Assembly: GCF_900564145.1 (NCBI RefSeq)
Contig: NZ_UOOB01000001.1
Span: forward strand, 310,001-374,000
Direction: 5' to 3'
DNA: 64,000 nt
From: Comamonas sp. lk
GTDB lineage: Bacteria; Pseudomonadota; Gammaproteobacteria; Burkholderiales; Burkholderiaceae_C
Within the stretch, counting starts at the first letter, position 1; each line of letters opens with the position of its first letter. Below are positions 1-9,435 of this stretch, piece by piece. The notes beneath the pieces were generated by a model. That model was not told the DNA's origin. It saw nothing but the letters and a program-made list of their open reading frames with translations, and searched no databases. Made by a program: the position numbers and the translations under genes.

Positions 1-44
1 ACCAAAGCCTTGTCTGAATCTCTGCAATGCTTTGGAGGCTAGCC

Positions 45-956
45 ATGATCGAATGTGAAGACAGCATCGTCCGTACCCAGGCCCAGGTGGCCACCACCGG
101 CCAGAGCGGCATACGGCTCAAGCGCATCTCGCCAGCGATTGGCGTGGAGGTGTCTGGCATCGATCTGCGCCAGCCCCTGAGCGCTGCGCAGGCCGGCGAG
201 CTGCGTCAGGCGTTGGTGGCGTACAAGGTATTGGTATTGCGCGCGCAGAACATCACCGCAGGCCAGCATGTGGCGTTTGCACGGTGTTTCGGCGAGCTGG
301 AGCGGCACCCCGTCTTGCCCCCGCATCCCGATCATCCCGAGCTGGTCCTGCTGGGCGGCAACCACAAAATGCCAGGCACCGAGAACGTCTATCACACCGA
401 TGTTTCCTGGCGCGAAACCCCGTCGATGGCTTCTATTTTGCGCTGCGTGGAATGCCCGGAAGTGGGCGGCGATACGGTCTGGATCAATATGGAGCTGGCC
501 TACGAAAAGCTGCCAGAGGCGCGCAAGCAGCAGATTGCTAAGCTGTTTGCCGTGCACGACATCCTGCCCTCCTTCGGCGCCCGTATGACACCCGAGGAAC
601 AGGCCCAGGCCCGTGCCAAATACCCGCCCGTGGTGCATCCCGTGGTGCGCACCCACCCGGAAAGCGGCAAGAAAATTCTGTATGTGAACGAGACTTTCGT
701 CACCCACTTTGCCAACTTCACGGCGCACTTCGACAGCTTTCGCTCGGCCAACGAAATCCATGCCCAGCAGCAGGATCTGATGGCCTATCTGCTGCGCCAG
801 CCGGCGATTCTGGAGTACCAGATGCGCCTGCGCTGGGAGCCCGACACCATCGTCATGTGGGATAACCGCGCCACCCAGCACTATGCGGTGCAGGACTATT
901 TTCCCGCCGTGCGCCGCATGCATCGCGCCACCGTCATCGGGGACAAGCCGTTCTGA
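45..956 (+). CDS. TauD/TfdA-family 2-oxoglutarate-dependent dioxygenase
   Basis: Predicted Fe(II)/2-oxoglutarate dioxygenase of 303 residues, close to the family's usual 280-300. The iron-binding triad is visible as H117-x-D119 plus H279, with R294 placed to hold the carboxylate of 2-oxoglutarate. I start at ATG 45 because GGAGG at 34-38 lies six bases upstream; the in-frame ATG at 27 precedes that site. Family members hydroxylate taurine, alkyl sulfates or aryloxyacetates, releasing sulfite or a phenol. No transporter or partner gene lies beside it, so the substrate cannot be named. Gene gor follows after 89 bp with its own start. Family is certain; substrate is unknown. Confidence 0.9.
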   Translation: MIECEDSIVRTQAQVATTGQSGIRLKRISPAIGVEVSGIDLRQPLSAAQAGELRQALVAYKVLVLRAQNITAGQHVAFARCFGELERHPVLPPHPDHPELVLLGGNHKMPGTENVYHTDVSWRETPSMASILRCVECPEVGGDTVWINMELAYEKLPEARKQQIAKLFAVHDILPSFGARMTPEEQAQARAKYPPVVHPVVRTHPESGKKILYVNETFVTHFANFTAHFDSFRSANEIHAQQQDLMAYLLRQPAILEYQMRLRWEPDTIVMWDNRATQHYAVQDYFPAVRRMHRATVIGDKPF

Positions 957-1045
957 ATCCGGCTAGTGGCCCGCGATAACCGCGGTGGCGGCCGGTTCTG
1001 TCGGTCTTGGTTAGAGTCGGTACTCCAACCAAGAGCGAGACAGAT

Positions 1046-2413
1046 ATGCAGCACAGCGATTTCGACTATGACTTTCTGGTGATTGGTGCGGGCTCCGGCG
1101 GCGTGCGCGCCAGCCGCGTGGCCGCCAGTCTGGGGGCGCGTGTGGCGGTGGTGGAGTCGGGCCGGCTGGGCGGTACCTGCGTCAACGTGGGTTGCATTCC
1201 CAAAAAGCTGCTCAGCCATGCCGCGCATTTCAGTCAGGTGGCCGAGGAGGCCAAGGGCTTCGGCTGGCAGCTTGCTGCGCCGCAGTTCGACTGGAGCACG
1301 CTGATTGCCAACAAGGACCGCGAAATCGAGCGGCTCAACAGCGTCTACGACAAGATGCTGCAGGGCTCGGGCATCACTATCATTCGCGGCCGTGCGGCGC
1401 TGTCGGGCCCCCATAGCGTGGTGGTGGACGGACGACAGACTCTGACCGCCCGCCATATCCTGATCGCCACGGGCGGCCAGCCCAGCCTGCCCGATATTGC
1501 GGGCGTGGAGCACGCCATCAGCTCCGATCAGGCCTTTTACCTGCCGCAACTGCCCCAGCGCGTGGTGATGGTGGGCGGCGGCTATATCGCCGTGGAGTTC
1601 GCTTCCATTTTTAATGGACTGGGCGCAAAGACCACCTTGCTGCACCGCAACCAGCAACTGTTGCGCCACTTTGATACCGACCTGGGCCGGGTGCTGGCCG
1701 AAGAGATGCAGAGCCAGGGCGTGGGGTTTCAGTGGAACGACGCCATCGTCGCCATAGACAAGCAAGCCGACGGCCTGCACCTGCAGCTGAAAAGCGGCCA
1801 GAGCCTGGTGGCGGACTGCGTGATGTTTGCCACCGGCCGCAACCCCAACACTGGGGGTCTGGGCTTGGCCGAAGTGGGCGTGCAATGCAATGACAAAGGC
1901 GCCATTGAGGTCGACGAACACTTCACCACCCAGGTGCCCTCCATTCATGCCGTGGGCGATGTGATCGACCGCATGGCGCTGACGCCCGTGGCGCTGGCCG
2001 AGGGCACGGTGCTTGCCCATAGGCTGTTTGGCCAGGGCGGCAAAAGCGCGCCCGATTACGCCCTGGTGCCCACGGCGGTGTTCTCTCACCCCCATGTGGG
2101 AACCGTGGGCCTGTCGGAGGCTCAGGCCCGCGAGCGCGTGGGGGCGGTACAGATTTTCCAGTCCACGTTTCGCCCGCTGAGCAACCGCATGGGGGCCGAG
2201 CCGGAGCATGTGTTTCTCAAGCTGGTGGTGGGATCGGCCGATCAGCGCGTGCTGGGCCTGCACATGGTGGGCGAGGGCGCTGGAGAGCTGATACAGGGCT
2301 TTGCCGTGGCCTTGCAGTGCGGCGTGACCAAGCAGCAGCTGGACGCCACGCTGGGCGTGCATCCCACGGTGGCCGAAGAGTTCGTGACCATGCGCGAAGC
2401 GCTGAAGTCCTGA
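1046..2413 (+). CDS. gor: Glutathione-disulfide reductase
   Basis: Cytosolic FAD enzyme reducing glutathione disulfide with NADPH; 455 residues, the normal family length. It opens with the FAD-binding GAGSGG motif. The redox-active disulfide GGTCVNVGC follows at C45 and C50, and the NADPH-binding GGGYIAVEFA motif lies near the middle. The C-terminal dimer-interface motif HPTVAEE carries the catalytic H439 and E444. The open frame continues upstream to a TTG at 1007, but ATG 1046 begins the conserved part. The GGTCVNVGC form and length fit glutathione reductase better than lipoamide dehydrogenase or mercuric reductase. A perfect hairpin follows the stop. Dedicated regulation is not visible. 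Confidence 0.93.
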   Translation: MQHSDFDYDFLVIGAGSGGVRASRVAASLGARVAVVESGRLGGTCVNVGCIPKKLLSHAAHFSQVAEEAKGFGWQLAAPQFDWSTLIANKDREIERLNSVYDKMLQGSGITIIRGRAALSGPHSVVVDGRQTLTARHILIATGGQPSLPDIAGVEHAISSDQAFYLPQLPQRVVMVGGGYIAVEFASIFNGLGAKTTLLHRNQQLLRHFDTDLGRVLAEEMQSQGVGFQWNDAIVAIDKQADGLHLQLKSGQSLVADCVMFATGRNPNTGGLGLAEVGVQCNDKGAIEVDEHFTTQVPSIHAVGDVIDRMALTPVALAEGTVLAHRLFGQGGKSAPDYALVPTAVFSHPHVGTVGLSEAQARERVGAVQIFQSTFRPLSNRMGAEPEHVFLKLVVGSADQRVLGLHMVGEGAGELIQGFAVALQCGVTKQQLDATLGVHPTVAEEFVTMREALKS

Positions 2414-2422
2414 GTCTGAAAT

Positions 2423-2449
2423 GGAAATGGGCCTTTGAGGCCCATTTCC
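2423..2449. terminator. Hairpin terminator between gor and minE
   Basis: Perfect 11-bp inverted repeat (2423-2433 with 2439-2449) around a 5-base loop, 10 bp after the gor stop. It sits between convergent gor and minE, so it may end transcription from both sides. Only a weak T-rich tail follows. Confidence 0.6.
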
Positions 2450-2489
2450 TTATTCATCAGGCGCCAAGCGCTACCGATTGCGTAGCGAT

Positions 2490-2762
2490 TTACGAAACGC
2501 GCGGCGCGTCCGGCAGCTCGATCTTGACTTCCAGCACTTCCAGGTTTTCCTGGCGCTCCAGCTGGACCTTGATGTCGCTGGGATTGATATCCACGTATTT
2601 GGAAATCACGGCCATCAGCTCTTTTTGCAGGGCCGGCAGGTAGTCGGGCTTGCCGGAATTCTCACCACCCACGCGCTCACGCGCCAGGATGATCTGCAGG
2701 CGCTCCTTGGCCACCGACGCTGACTTCTTCTTCTCTCCGAGCAGAAACGACAACATGGACAT
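2490..2762 (-). CDS. minE: Cell division topological specificity factor MinE
   Basis: MinE of 90 residues, normal length. The N-terminal MinD-binding and membrane segment ([21 protein letters not shown]) is followed by the anti-MinCD helix and the beta-rich dimer domain ([15 protein letters not shown]). It stimulates MinD ATPase and drives pole-to-pole Min oscillation so that division occurs at midcell. It is last in minC-minD-minE, starting only 5 bp after the minD stop; its GGGAGGTAAG ribosome site lies inside the end of minD, implying translational coupling. ATG 2762 is used; ATG 2756 is possible. Identity is secure. Confidence 0.96.
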   Translation of the reverse strand: MSMLSFLLGEKKKSASVAKERLQIILARERVGGENSGKPDYLPALQKELMAVISKYVDINPSDIKVQLERQENLEVLEVKIELPDAPRVS

Positions 2763-2767
2763 AGGGC

Positions 2768-3580
2768 TTACCTCCCGCCAAAGATACGCTTGAAGAAGCC
2801 GGGCTTGATGGCTTCGGTAAAGCGCATGGGCTTGTCTTCGCCCAGGAAACGGGACACCACATCCTGATAGGCCTCGGCCACGTCAGAACCTTGCATGTGC
2901 ACGGCAGGAATGCCCTGGTTGGAGGCCTGGAGCACGGTTTCCGACTCGGGCACCACACCGATCAGCTCGATGCGCAGAATGTCCTGAATGTCTTCCAGCG
3001 ACAACATCTGCCCATCCTGCACGCGGTTGGGGTTGTAGCGGGTGATGAGCAAATGCTCCTTGAGCGGCTCGCCGGCAATGGCCTTGGCGGTCTTGGAGCT
3101 GAGCATGCCCAAAATACGGTCCGAGTCGCGCACGGACGAGACTTCGGGGTTGGTCACCACCAGCGCCTCATCGGCGTAATGCATGGCGAACAGGGCACCG
3201 CTTTCAATGCCAGCGGGTGAGTCGCAGATGATGTAGTCGAAGTCCATGCCGGACAGATCGTCCAGCACCTTCTTCACGCCTTCTTGCGTGAGAGCGTCCT
3301 TGTCGCGGGTTTGCGATGCAGCCAGCACGAACAGGTTGTCGCACTGCTTGTCCTTGATCAGGGCCTGGTTGAGGTTGGCCTCACCCTGGATGACGTTGAT
3401 CAGGTCATAGACCACGCGGCGTTCGCAGCCCATGATCAGATCCAGATTGCGCAAACCCACATCGAAATCAATCACTGCGGTCTTGTGGCCACGCAATGCG
3501 AGGCCTGAAGCGAAGCTGGCGCTGGTGGTTGTCTTGCCGACCCCACCTTTGCCAGAGGTCACGACGACGATTTTGGCCAT
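2768..3580 (-). CDS. minD: Septum site-determining ATPase MinD
   Basis: MinD, 270 residues, the standard length. It has the deviant Walker A motif [10 protein letters not shown] at the N terminus ([13 protein letters not shown]), the Walker B region and a C-terminal amphipathic membrane-targeting helix (GFFKRIFGG). ATP-bound MinD coats the inner membrane, recruits MinC to block FtsZ rings and is released by MinE. The open frame extends back to 3865, but ATG 3580 gives the canonical start and has AAGGAA upstream. It is the middle gene of the min operon, 61 bp after minC and 5 bp before minE. Nothing unusual is seen. Confidence 0.97.
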   Translation of the reverse strand: MAKIVVVTSGKGGVGKTTTSASFASGLALRGHKTAVIDFDVGLRNLDLIMGCERRVVYDLINVIQGEANLNQALIKDKQCDNLFVLAASQTRDKDALTQEGVKKVLDDLSGMDFDYIICDSPAGIESGALFAMHYADEALVVTNPEVSSVRDSDRILGMLSSKTAKAIAGEPLKEHLLITRYNPNRVQDGQMLSLEDIQDILRIELIGVVPESETVLQASNQGIPAVHMQGSDVAEAYQDVVSRFLGEDKPMRFTEAIKPGFFKRIFGGR

Positions 3581-3641
3581 GTTTGCACGATTCCTTAAAG
3601 ACAGATGAATGCGAGTTGATGGGGCACCCGGTGTGTCTTGT

Positions 3642-4382
3642 TCACACCGGTTCGATGATGATTTTTTCACCCTCCAGATGTACCTTGGCAGCTTTGCCGG
3701 CAAGCTCTGGGGGTAAGTCGGTTTCAATTGTGCGGTAGATACCTGCGATGGACAGCAATTGCGCCTCCATGCAAGTGCTAAAAATTCTGGCCTGGGTATT
3801 GCCGCTGGCTCCAGCCACGGCCCGGCCGCGCAGCGGCGCGTAGACATGGACGTTGCCGTCGGCAATCACCTCTGCACCATAGCTGACCATGGCCAGCACC
3901 ACAATGTCGGTTCCCTTGGCATAGACGCGCTGACCCGAGCGCAGCGGCTTGTCCACGATCACGGCATCGGCCAGCGGCGCCGGCACTTCCACGGGCACTT
4001 CGACCTCGCGGATGATTTCGCGGATCTCAGGCTCCACCCGGCGGGCGGGAACGATGTCGGGCGCCGCCGTCAGGCCCAGGGCATGGGCGTCGGCCATCTG
4101 CTTTTCATTGCCGCCGCGCACAGCCACGGGCACGGTGCGGTGGGCGCGCAAGGCAGCCACCAGGGCGGAAAAGTCGATTTCCTCGGCGGCATCGGCCACA
4201 TGGGACAGATCGATCAGCACCGGGTCGTTGTCGAAGAAATCCGGATCGTCGACCAGCCGTTTGGCCAGATCGTCGATCAGCGCGTGCACATTGGTCTCGC
4301 GCAGCACCATGGACAGCACGGGCAATTGCGCACTCTTGAGGTCAAAGCTGGGGCGCAATGCGCCGTTGAGTTCAACTGCCAT
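3642..4382 (-). CDS. minC: Septum site-determining protein MinC
   Basis: MinC, 246 residues, inhibitor of FtsZ assembly. An N-terminal FtsZ-binding domain (to about residue 105) is joined by a proline/glutamate-rich linker (EVEVPVEVPAPLAD) to the C-terminal beta-helix domain that binds MinD (LRSGQRVYAKG, VHVYAPLRGRAVAG). ATG 4382, beginning MAVELNG, is chosen; a GTG at 4400 would add six residues and neither has a clear Shine-Dalgarno site. First gene of minCDE. An 8-bp inverted repeat (3628-3635 with 3643-3650) overlaps the stop codon and could modulate read-through into minD. Confidence 0.93.
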   Translation of the reverse strand: MAVELNGALRPSFDLKSAQLPVLSMVLRETNVHALIDDLAKRLVDDPDFFDNDPVLIDLSHVADAAEEIDFSALVAALRAHRTVPVAVRGGNEKQMADAHALGLTAAPDIVPARRVEPEIREIIREVEVPVEVPAPLADAVIVDKPLRSGQRVYAKGTDIVVLAMVSYGAEVIADGNVHVYAPLRGRAVAGASGNTQARIFSTCMEAQLLSIAGIYRTIETDLPPELAGKAAKVHLEGEKIIIEPV

Positions 4383-4524
4383 GGATGAAGAGGGCGCCAC
4401 AGGGACGCGCTATGAGGACGCCAAAGTGTACCTGTGTCCCGCGCGCGAGGCGGTAGCCAGGGTGCTTTGAGTAGGGCTCTCCACAACACTTACATCAACT
4501 CAACGCGGATTCGGACTTTGTCAC

Positions 4525-5292
4525 ATGGATGAAAATACAGGTATGACCCCTGAGCTTTTGATCCAAGGCGCATGTGCCAGCATCACTTTGCGTCGTCCCG
4601 AAGTTGCCAACAAGCTGCTGCCCGAGGACTTGACGGTACTGCGTGCGCAGATCGACCAGATCAACGCCAGCCCCGGCGTGCTGGTGTTGACGCTGCAATC
4701 CGTGGGCAAGCATTTTTGCAGCGGCTATGACATTGCCGAGATCGCCAACAGCCAGAACGCGGGCAGCTCGTTTGGCGAAATGGTGGATGCGCTGGAGAAC
4801 TGCCGCGCTGTGACGATTGCGGCGATTCAGGGCGGGGTGTTTGGTGGTGCCACCGATATGGGCCTGGCCTGCGACTTTCGTGTCGGCGGGGCGGCCAGCC
4901 AGATGTTCATGCCTGCCGCGCGCCTGGGCCTGCATTTTTACCTGTCGGGGCTGGAGCGCTATGTCACCCGTCTGGGCGTGGATATGGCCAAGCGCTTGTT
5001 TCTCACGGCCGAGAAGCTGGATGCCCGGGCCATGAAGGACTGCGGCTTTCTCACTCATCTGGCAGACGGCACCGATATCGGCGCCGAGCTGCAGCGCCTG
5101 CAGACCACGCTGGCCGGCATGGCACCGTTGGCAATGCTGGGCATGAAAAAGCACCTCAACGCCATCGCGCGCGGCGTGCATGACAAGGCCGGCATTGATG
5201 CGGCGGTGCAGGCCACGATTGCTTCCGTCGATCTGCAGGAGGGCGGTGCGGCCTGGCGCGAGAAGCGCCAGCCGCAATTCACGGGGCGTTAA
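4525..5292 (+). CDS. Enoyl-CoA hydratase/isomerase family protein
   Basis: Crotonase-fold protein of 255 residues, a normal length. The oxyanion-hole segments are recognisable: GKHFCSGYDIAEI near residue 72 and IQGGVFGGATDMGLACDFRV near residue 100. The canonical glutamates of enoyl-CoA hydratase are not clearly conserved (GGATDMGLACD in place of the usual GGGCELAMACD), so isomerase, thioesterase or another crotonase chemistry is possible. It converges on acetoacetyl-CoA synthetase, sharing a 4-bp TTAA overlap, and is divergent from minC. ATG 4525 is used; ATG 4543 is an alternative and neither has a good ribosome site. Reaction unassigned. Confidence 0.85.
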   Translation: MDENTGMTPELLIQGACASITLRRPEVANKLLPEDLTVLRAQIDQINASPGVLVLTLQSVGKHFCSGYDIAEIANSQNAGSSFGEMVDALENCRAVTIAAIQGGVFGGATDMGLACDFRVGGAASQMFMPAARLGLHFYLSGLERYVTRLGVDMAKRLFLTAEKLDARAMKDCGFLTHLADGTDIGAELQRLQTTLAGMAPLAMLGMKKHLNAIARGVHDKAGIDAAVQATIASVDLQEGGAAWREKRQPQFTGR

Positions 5293-7385
5293 GCCGTGGT
5301 TTCGGTCTTTGCCAGATGTTCTCTGGCAAAGGCCTCGTACCAGTCCAGGCAGCCGGGGTTGGCCATGGCGTCCTTGTTGACGACCTTGGCCAGCGGCTGG
5401 CCCAGCAGCAGCTTCTTAATGGGCAGCTCCTGCTTCTTGCCGCTGAGCGTGCGCGGAATCTCGGCCACGGCATAGATGGCGTCGGGCACGAAGCGTGGCG
5501 AGAGGGCGGTGCGGATGGCGGCGTTGATGCGTGCGCGCAGACCCTCATCGAGCACCACGCCGGGGCGCAGCGCCACAAATAGCGGCATATGGCTTTCGCG
5601 CCCCAGATATTCGAGATCGACCACCATGCTGTCCAGCACCTCGGGCAGGGCTTCCACGGCGCTGTAGATCTCGCTGGTGCCCATGCGCAGGCCGTGGCGG
5701 TTGATGGTGGCATCGCTGCGGCCGTAGATGATGCAGCCGCCGCCCGCCAGCAGGCGAATCCAGTCGCCATGGCGCCATACCGGGCCCATGGCTGGCGAAC
5801 CGTCGCCGCCGCCGGGCTGGCGGCCGTGGCCGGCCGGATACATGTCGAAATAGCTGCTCAGATAACGTTTGCCGTCGGTATCGCCCCAGAGATACAGCGG
5901 CATGGAAGGAATGGGCTGGGTGCAGACCAGCTCGCCCACTTCGTCCATCACGGGTTGACCCTGTTCGTTCCAGGCTTCGACGGCCGCACCCAGCTGGCGG
6001 CACTGCATGATGCCGGGAGTGAGCGGCAGATCGCGGTTGCCGCCAATAAAAGCGCCGGCAAAGTCGGTGCCGCCCGAGAGGTTGTTCCACCAGATGTTGG
6101 CGTGGCCCAGTTTGGCGAACTGCTCCGTGCCCCATTGCTGCACTTCGGCAGACAAAGGCGAGCCGGTGCTGCCCAGGCCGCGTATGCGCGAGAGGTCGCC
6201 ACAGCCAGACAGATCCACTCTGGCCTTCATGCAGTTGGCGTAGAAGGCCGCACCCGAGCCAAAGCTGGTCACGCCGGTTTCGGCCGCAAAGCGCCACAGC
6301 GTGGCCCAGTCGGGCTTTTCCTTGCTGCCGCCGGGGCTGCCGTCAAAGATCACGCAGGTCGTGCCGCCCAAAAGGCCGCTGACCTGGGCATTCCACATCA
6401 CCCAGCCGGTGGAGCTGTACCAGTGGTAGCGCTCGCCCCAGCTATTGGGCTCGTAGCTGCAGCCTATGTCGTTGTGCAGGGCCTTGAGTTGCAAGGCCAC
6501 CATTACCATGCCGCCATGGCCGTGAACAATGGGTTTGGGCAGGCCGGTGGTGCCGCTGGAGTAGACGATCCACAGCGGGTGGTCGAAGGGCAGCCATTCG
6601 GGCTCGAAAGCCGTGGTTTCAGCATCATTTCTGGCGGTAACGCTGGCGTAGTCTGCGGTATCAGCTATCTTTATCGAAGTATTGAGATTCGGCACCAGCA
6701 CCACATGCTGCACGCTGGGCAGGCCGGTGCGCAGCTCCTGCAGCACCTCGCGGCGGTCTATGTCCTTGCCTGCGTAATGCACGCCGTCCACGGCAATCAA
6801 CACCTTGGGCTCAATTTGCTTGAAACGGTCGAGCACGGCATGGGTGCCCATGTCCGGTGCGCAGATGCTCCACACCGCACCCAGGCTGGCGCAAGCCAGA
6901 AAGGCGACGATGGCCTCGGGAATATTGGGCAGATAGGCGGCCACCCGGTCTCCCTTGCCCACGCCTTGCGCGCGCAGGTGCAGGGCCAGCGCAGCCACCT
7001 GGCGGCGCAGCTCGGGCCAGCCCAACTCGCGCTGCAGGCCTTGCTCGTTGCGGCTGACGACGGCGGGCATGCCTGCCGCATGGGCGGCGTCCACATGGCG
7101 TAAGACCTGTCGGACGTAATTGAGCTGCGCGCCCGGAAACCAGCGGGCGCCCGGCATGGTGTTGCGTGCCAGCACGGCGCTGTGGGGCGTGGGGGACTGC
7201 AGCTTGAAGTAATCCCAGATGCTTTGCCAGAAGGCATCCAGATCCGTGACCGACCAGCGCCACAGCGCGTCATAGTCGGCAAAGCTCAGGCCGTGCTGCT
7301 CTTGCAGCCATTGCTGGTACAGCCGGATCTGAGGTACATAGGCGGGAATTGATGAGGCGGGGGAGGTTTGGGGGGCGAAGTCCAT
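5289..7385 (-). CDS. Acetoacetate-CoA ligase (acetoacetyl-CoA synthetase)
   Basis: AMP-forming ligase of 698 residues, somewhat longer than the usual 650. It carries the N-terminal ACS domain (QIRLYQQWLQEQHGL), the ATP-binding loop YSSGTTGLPKPIVHGHGG, the WYSSTGWVMWN segment typical of acetoacetyl-CoA synthetases, and the C-terminal lysine in LSGKKQELPIKKLL. It activates acetoacetate to acetoacetyl-CoA, as in ketone-body or polyhydroxybutyrate turnover. Its last four bases overlap the enoyl-CoA hydratase stop in the palindrome TTAA. Upstream lies a 142-bp divergent region shared with the radical SAM gene. A related short-chain ligase cannot be fully excluded. Confidence 0.9.
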   Translation of the reverse strand: MDFAPQTSPASSIPAYVPQIRLYQQWLQEQHGLSFADYDALWRWSVTDLDAFWQSIWDYFKLQSPTPHSAVLARNTMPGARWFPGAQLNYVRQVLRHVDAAHAAGMPAVVSRNEQGLQRELGWPELRRQVAALALHLRAQGVGKGDRVAAYLPNIPEAIVAFLACASLGAVWSICAPDMGTHAVLDRFKQIEPKVLIAVDGVHYAGKDIDRREVLQELRTGLPSVQHVVLVPNLNTSIKIADTADYASVTARNDAETTAFEPEWLPFDHPLWIVYSSGTTGLPKPIVHGHGGMVMVALQLKALHNDIGCSYEPNSWGERYHWYSSTGWVMWNAQVSGLLGGTTCVIFDGSPGGSKEKPDWATLWRFAAETGVTSFGSGAAFYANCMKARVDLSGCGDLSRIRGLGSTGSPLSAEVQQWGTEQFAKLGHANIWWNNLSGGTDFAGAFIGGNRDLPLTPGIMQCRQLGAAVEAWNEQGQPVMDEVGELVCTQPIPSMPLYLWGDTDGKRYLSSYFDMYPAGHGRQPGGGDGSPAMGPVWRHGDWIRLLAGGGCIIYGRSDATINRHGLRMGTSEIYSAVEALPEVLDSMVVDLEYLGRESHMPLFVALRPGVVLDEGLRARINAAIRTALSPRFVPDAIYAVAEIPRTLSGKKQELPIKKLLLGQPLAKVVNKDAMANPGCLDWYEAFAREHLAKTETTA

Positions 7386-7527
7386 GGCATCAGCCTAGCG
7401 CCGGGGGCGGCGGACGTCATCCGGGCTCGCCCCCCGACTTGTCACCTGTGCAGCACGGCTGATCGTGCAAACGGATAATCGGGGTCTGTCTTCACCGTCA
7501 ACGGCGCTTGCCTGCGACCTGCACCCC

Positions 7528-9435
7528 ATGTCCGCCTTGCCTACCCGTGTGCTGGCCGTCATCCCGCCGATGACGCAGCTGAACACACCTTATCCCTCCA
7601 CCGCCTATCTGACGGGCTTTCTGCGTTCGCGCGGCATTACGGCCGTGCAGGAGGATCTGGCCCTGGCTCTGGTGCTGGAGCTGCTCTCGCCCCAAGGCCT
7701 GCGCGCCGTGGCCGAGCGCATCCAGACGCTGCCCGCCAAAAAGCACACGCCGGCCGTGCAGTCCTTTGTGGAGCAGCAGGATCGTTATCTGGCCACCATA
7801 GGCCCAGCCATCGCCTTTTTGCAGGGCCGCGACAGCACGCTGGCGCACCGCATCGCCGGACGCCACTACCTGCCCGAAGGCCCGCGTTTTTCCACGCTGG
7901 ATGTGTATGAGGACGAGGAGGGCGGGGATCCGCTGGGTTGGGCTTTTGGCGCTTTAGGCCTGCAGGACAAGGCCAAGCACCTGGCCACGTTGTATCTCAA
8001 CGATCTGGCCGATGTGCTGCGCGACGCAGTGGACGAGCGCTTTGAATTCGTGCGCTATGCCGAATCGCTGGCCGGCAGCCAGCCTACCTTCGATCCGCTG
8101 GCCGATGCGCTGGCCGCGCCGCCCAATCTGGTGGACGACATGTTGAGCGCGCTGACGCTGGCGGCAATCGAGCGCCACCAGCCCACGGTGGTGCTGCTGT
8201 CCGTGCCGTTTCCGGGCTCGGCCTATGCGGCTTTCCGCATTGCCCAGACCATCAAAAAGCACCACCCGCAGATCACCACGGTGCTGGGCGGTGGTTTTGT
8301 CAACACCGAGCTGCGCGAGCTGGCCGAGCCGCGTGTGTTTGATTTCTTCGATTTTGTGACGCTGGATGCCGGCGAGCGCCCGCTGCTGGCGCTGCTAGAA
8401 CATTTGCGGGGCGAGCGCGGTAAATCACGTCTGGTGCGTACTTTTGTGCGCGGTGACGATGGCGCTGTGCAATACGTGAACATGATGGAGGCCGACATTG
8501 CCTTTGCCGAGGTCGGCACGCCCACCTGGGACGGCCTGCCGCTGGACAAATACCTGTCGCTGCTGGACATGCTCAACCCCATGCACCGCCTCTGGAGCGA
8601 CGGACGCTGGAACAAGCTCACCGTGGCCCATGGCTGCTACTGGAAGAAGTGCAGCTTCTGCGATGTCAGCCTGGACTACATAGGCCGCTACGAAGGCGCC
8701 AGCGCCGAAGTGTTGGCCGACCGGATTGAAGCCATCGTCGCCGAGACCGGCCAGACCGGCTTTCACTTTGTGGACGAGGCCGCGCCGCCCAAGGCGCTCA
8801 AGGCCTTGTCGCAGGAGCTGATTGCGCGCAAGGCCGGCATCTCCTGGTGGGGCAATGTGCGCTTCGAGAAAACCTTCACCCCCGAACTGGCCGAGCTGAT
8901 GGCCGACAGCGGTTGTATCGCCATCTCGGGCGGGCTGGAAGTGGCTTCCGACCGCCTGCTCACGTTAATGAAAAAAGGCGTGTCGGTGGACCAGGTGGCG
9001 CGCGTGACCAAGGCCTTTTCCGAGGCCGGCATTCTGGTTCATGCCTATCTGATGTACGGCTTTCCCACGCAGACCGTGCAGGACACGGTGGATGCGCTGG
9101 AATACGTGCGCCAGCTCTTCCTCAACGGCTGCATACAGAGCGGCTTCTTTCACCGCTTCAGCTGCACCGTGCACTCGCCGGTAGGGCTGAACCCCGAGGA
9201 ATACGGCATCGAGCTGCCGCCGCTGCCGCCCGGCGACTTTGCCAAGAACGACCGGCCTTTCATCGACCCCACGGGCGTGGATCACGACGCTTTGGGCGGG
9301 GCGCTGAAGAAGGCCATCTACAACTTCATGCACGGCATCGGTCTGGAGGAAGACGTGCGCATGTGGTTCCCGTTCAAGGTGCCCAAGCCCACGGTCAAGC
9401 GCGACCGCATTGCGCGGGCGCTGCAGCAGAAATAA
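7528..9435 (+). CDS. B12-binding-domain radical SAM protein, function unknown
   Basis: Radical SAM enzyme of 635 residues. The N-terminal part looks like a cobalamin-binding Rossmann domain (TVVLLSVPFPGSAYAAF, TTVLGGGFVNTELRELAEP) but lacks a DxHxxG motif. The cluster cysteines are C370, C375 and C378 in AHGCYWKKCSFC, so the spacing is CX4CX2C, not the usual CX3CX2C. Downstream SAM-binding features are SGGLEV and the AGILVHAYLMYGFPTQT segment. I start at ATG 7528; the open frame reaches back to a GTG at 7465. The gene is solitary between acetoacetyl-CoA synthetase and a permease, so its substrate is unknown. Confidence 0.85.
   Translation: MSALPTRVLAVIPPMTQLNTPYPSTAYLTGFLRSRGITAVQEDLALALVLELLSPQGLRAVAERIQTLPAKKHTPAVQSFVEQQDRYLATIGPAIAFLQGRDSTLAHRIAGRHYLPEGPRFSTLDVYEDEEGGDPLGWAFGALGLQDKAKHLATLYLNDLADVLRDAVDERFEFVRYAESLAGSQPTFDPLADALAAPPNLVDDMLSALTLAAIERHQPTVVLLSVPFPGSAYAAFRIAQTIKKHHPQITTVLGGGFVNTELRELAEPRVFDFFDFVTLDAGERPLLALLEHLRGERGKSRLVRTFVRGDDGAVQYVNMMEADIAFAEVGTPTWDGLPLDKYLSLLDMLNPMHRLWSDGRWNKLTVAHGCYWKKCSFCDVSLDYIGRYEGASAEVLADRIEAIVAETGQTGFHFVDEAAPPKALKALSQELIARKAGISWWGNVRFEKTFTPELAELMADSGCIAISGGLEVASDRLLTLMKKGVSVDQVARVTKAFSEAGILVHAYLMYGFPTQTVQDTVDALEYVRQLFLNGCIQSGFFHRFSCTVHSPVGLNPEEYGIELPPLPPGDFAKNDRPFIDPTGVDHDALGGALKKAIYNFMHGIGLEEDVRMWFPFKVPKPTVKRDRIARALQQK

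Noticed and set aside
896..2362. 488-codon minus-strand open frame opposite gor
   Set aside because: Histidine-rich shadow of glutathione reductase without recognisable motifs.
3759..4388. 209-codon plus-strand open frame opposite minC
   Set aside because: Shadow of minC; glycine/histidine-rich with no domain.
4525..5292. BoxC (benzoyl-CoA epoxide hydrolase) among the acyl-CoA genes
   Set aside because: The only crotonase-fold protein is 255 residues, about half the length of BoxC, and lies 13 kb from the benzoate operon.
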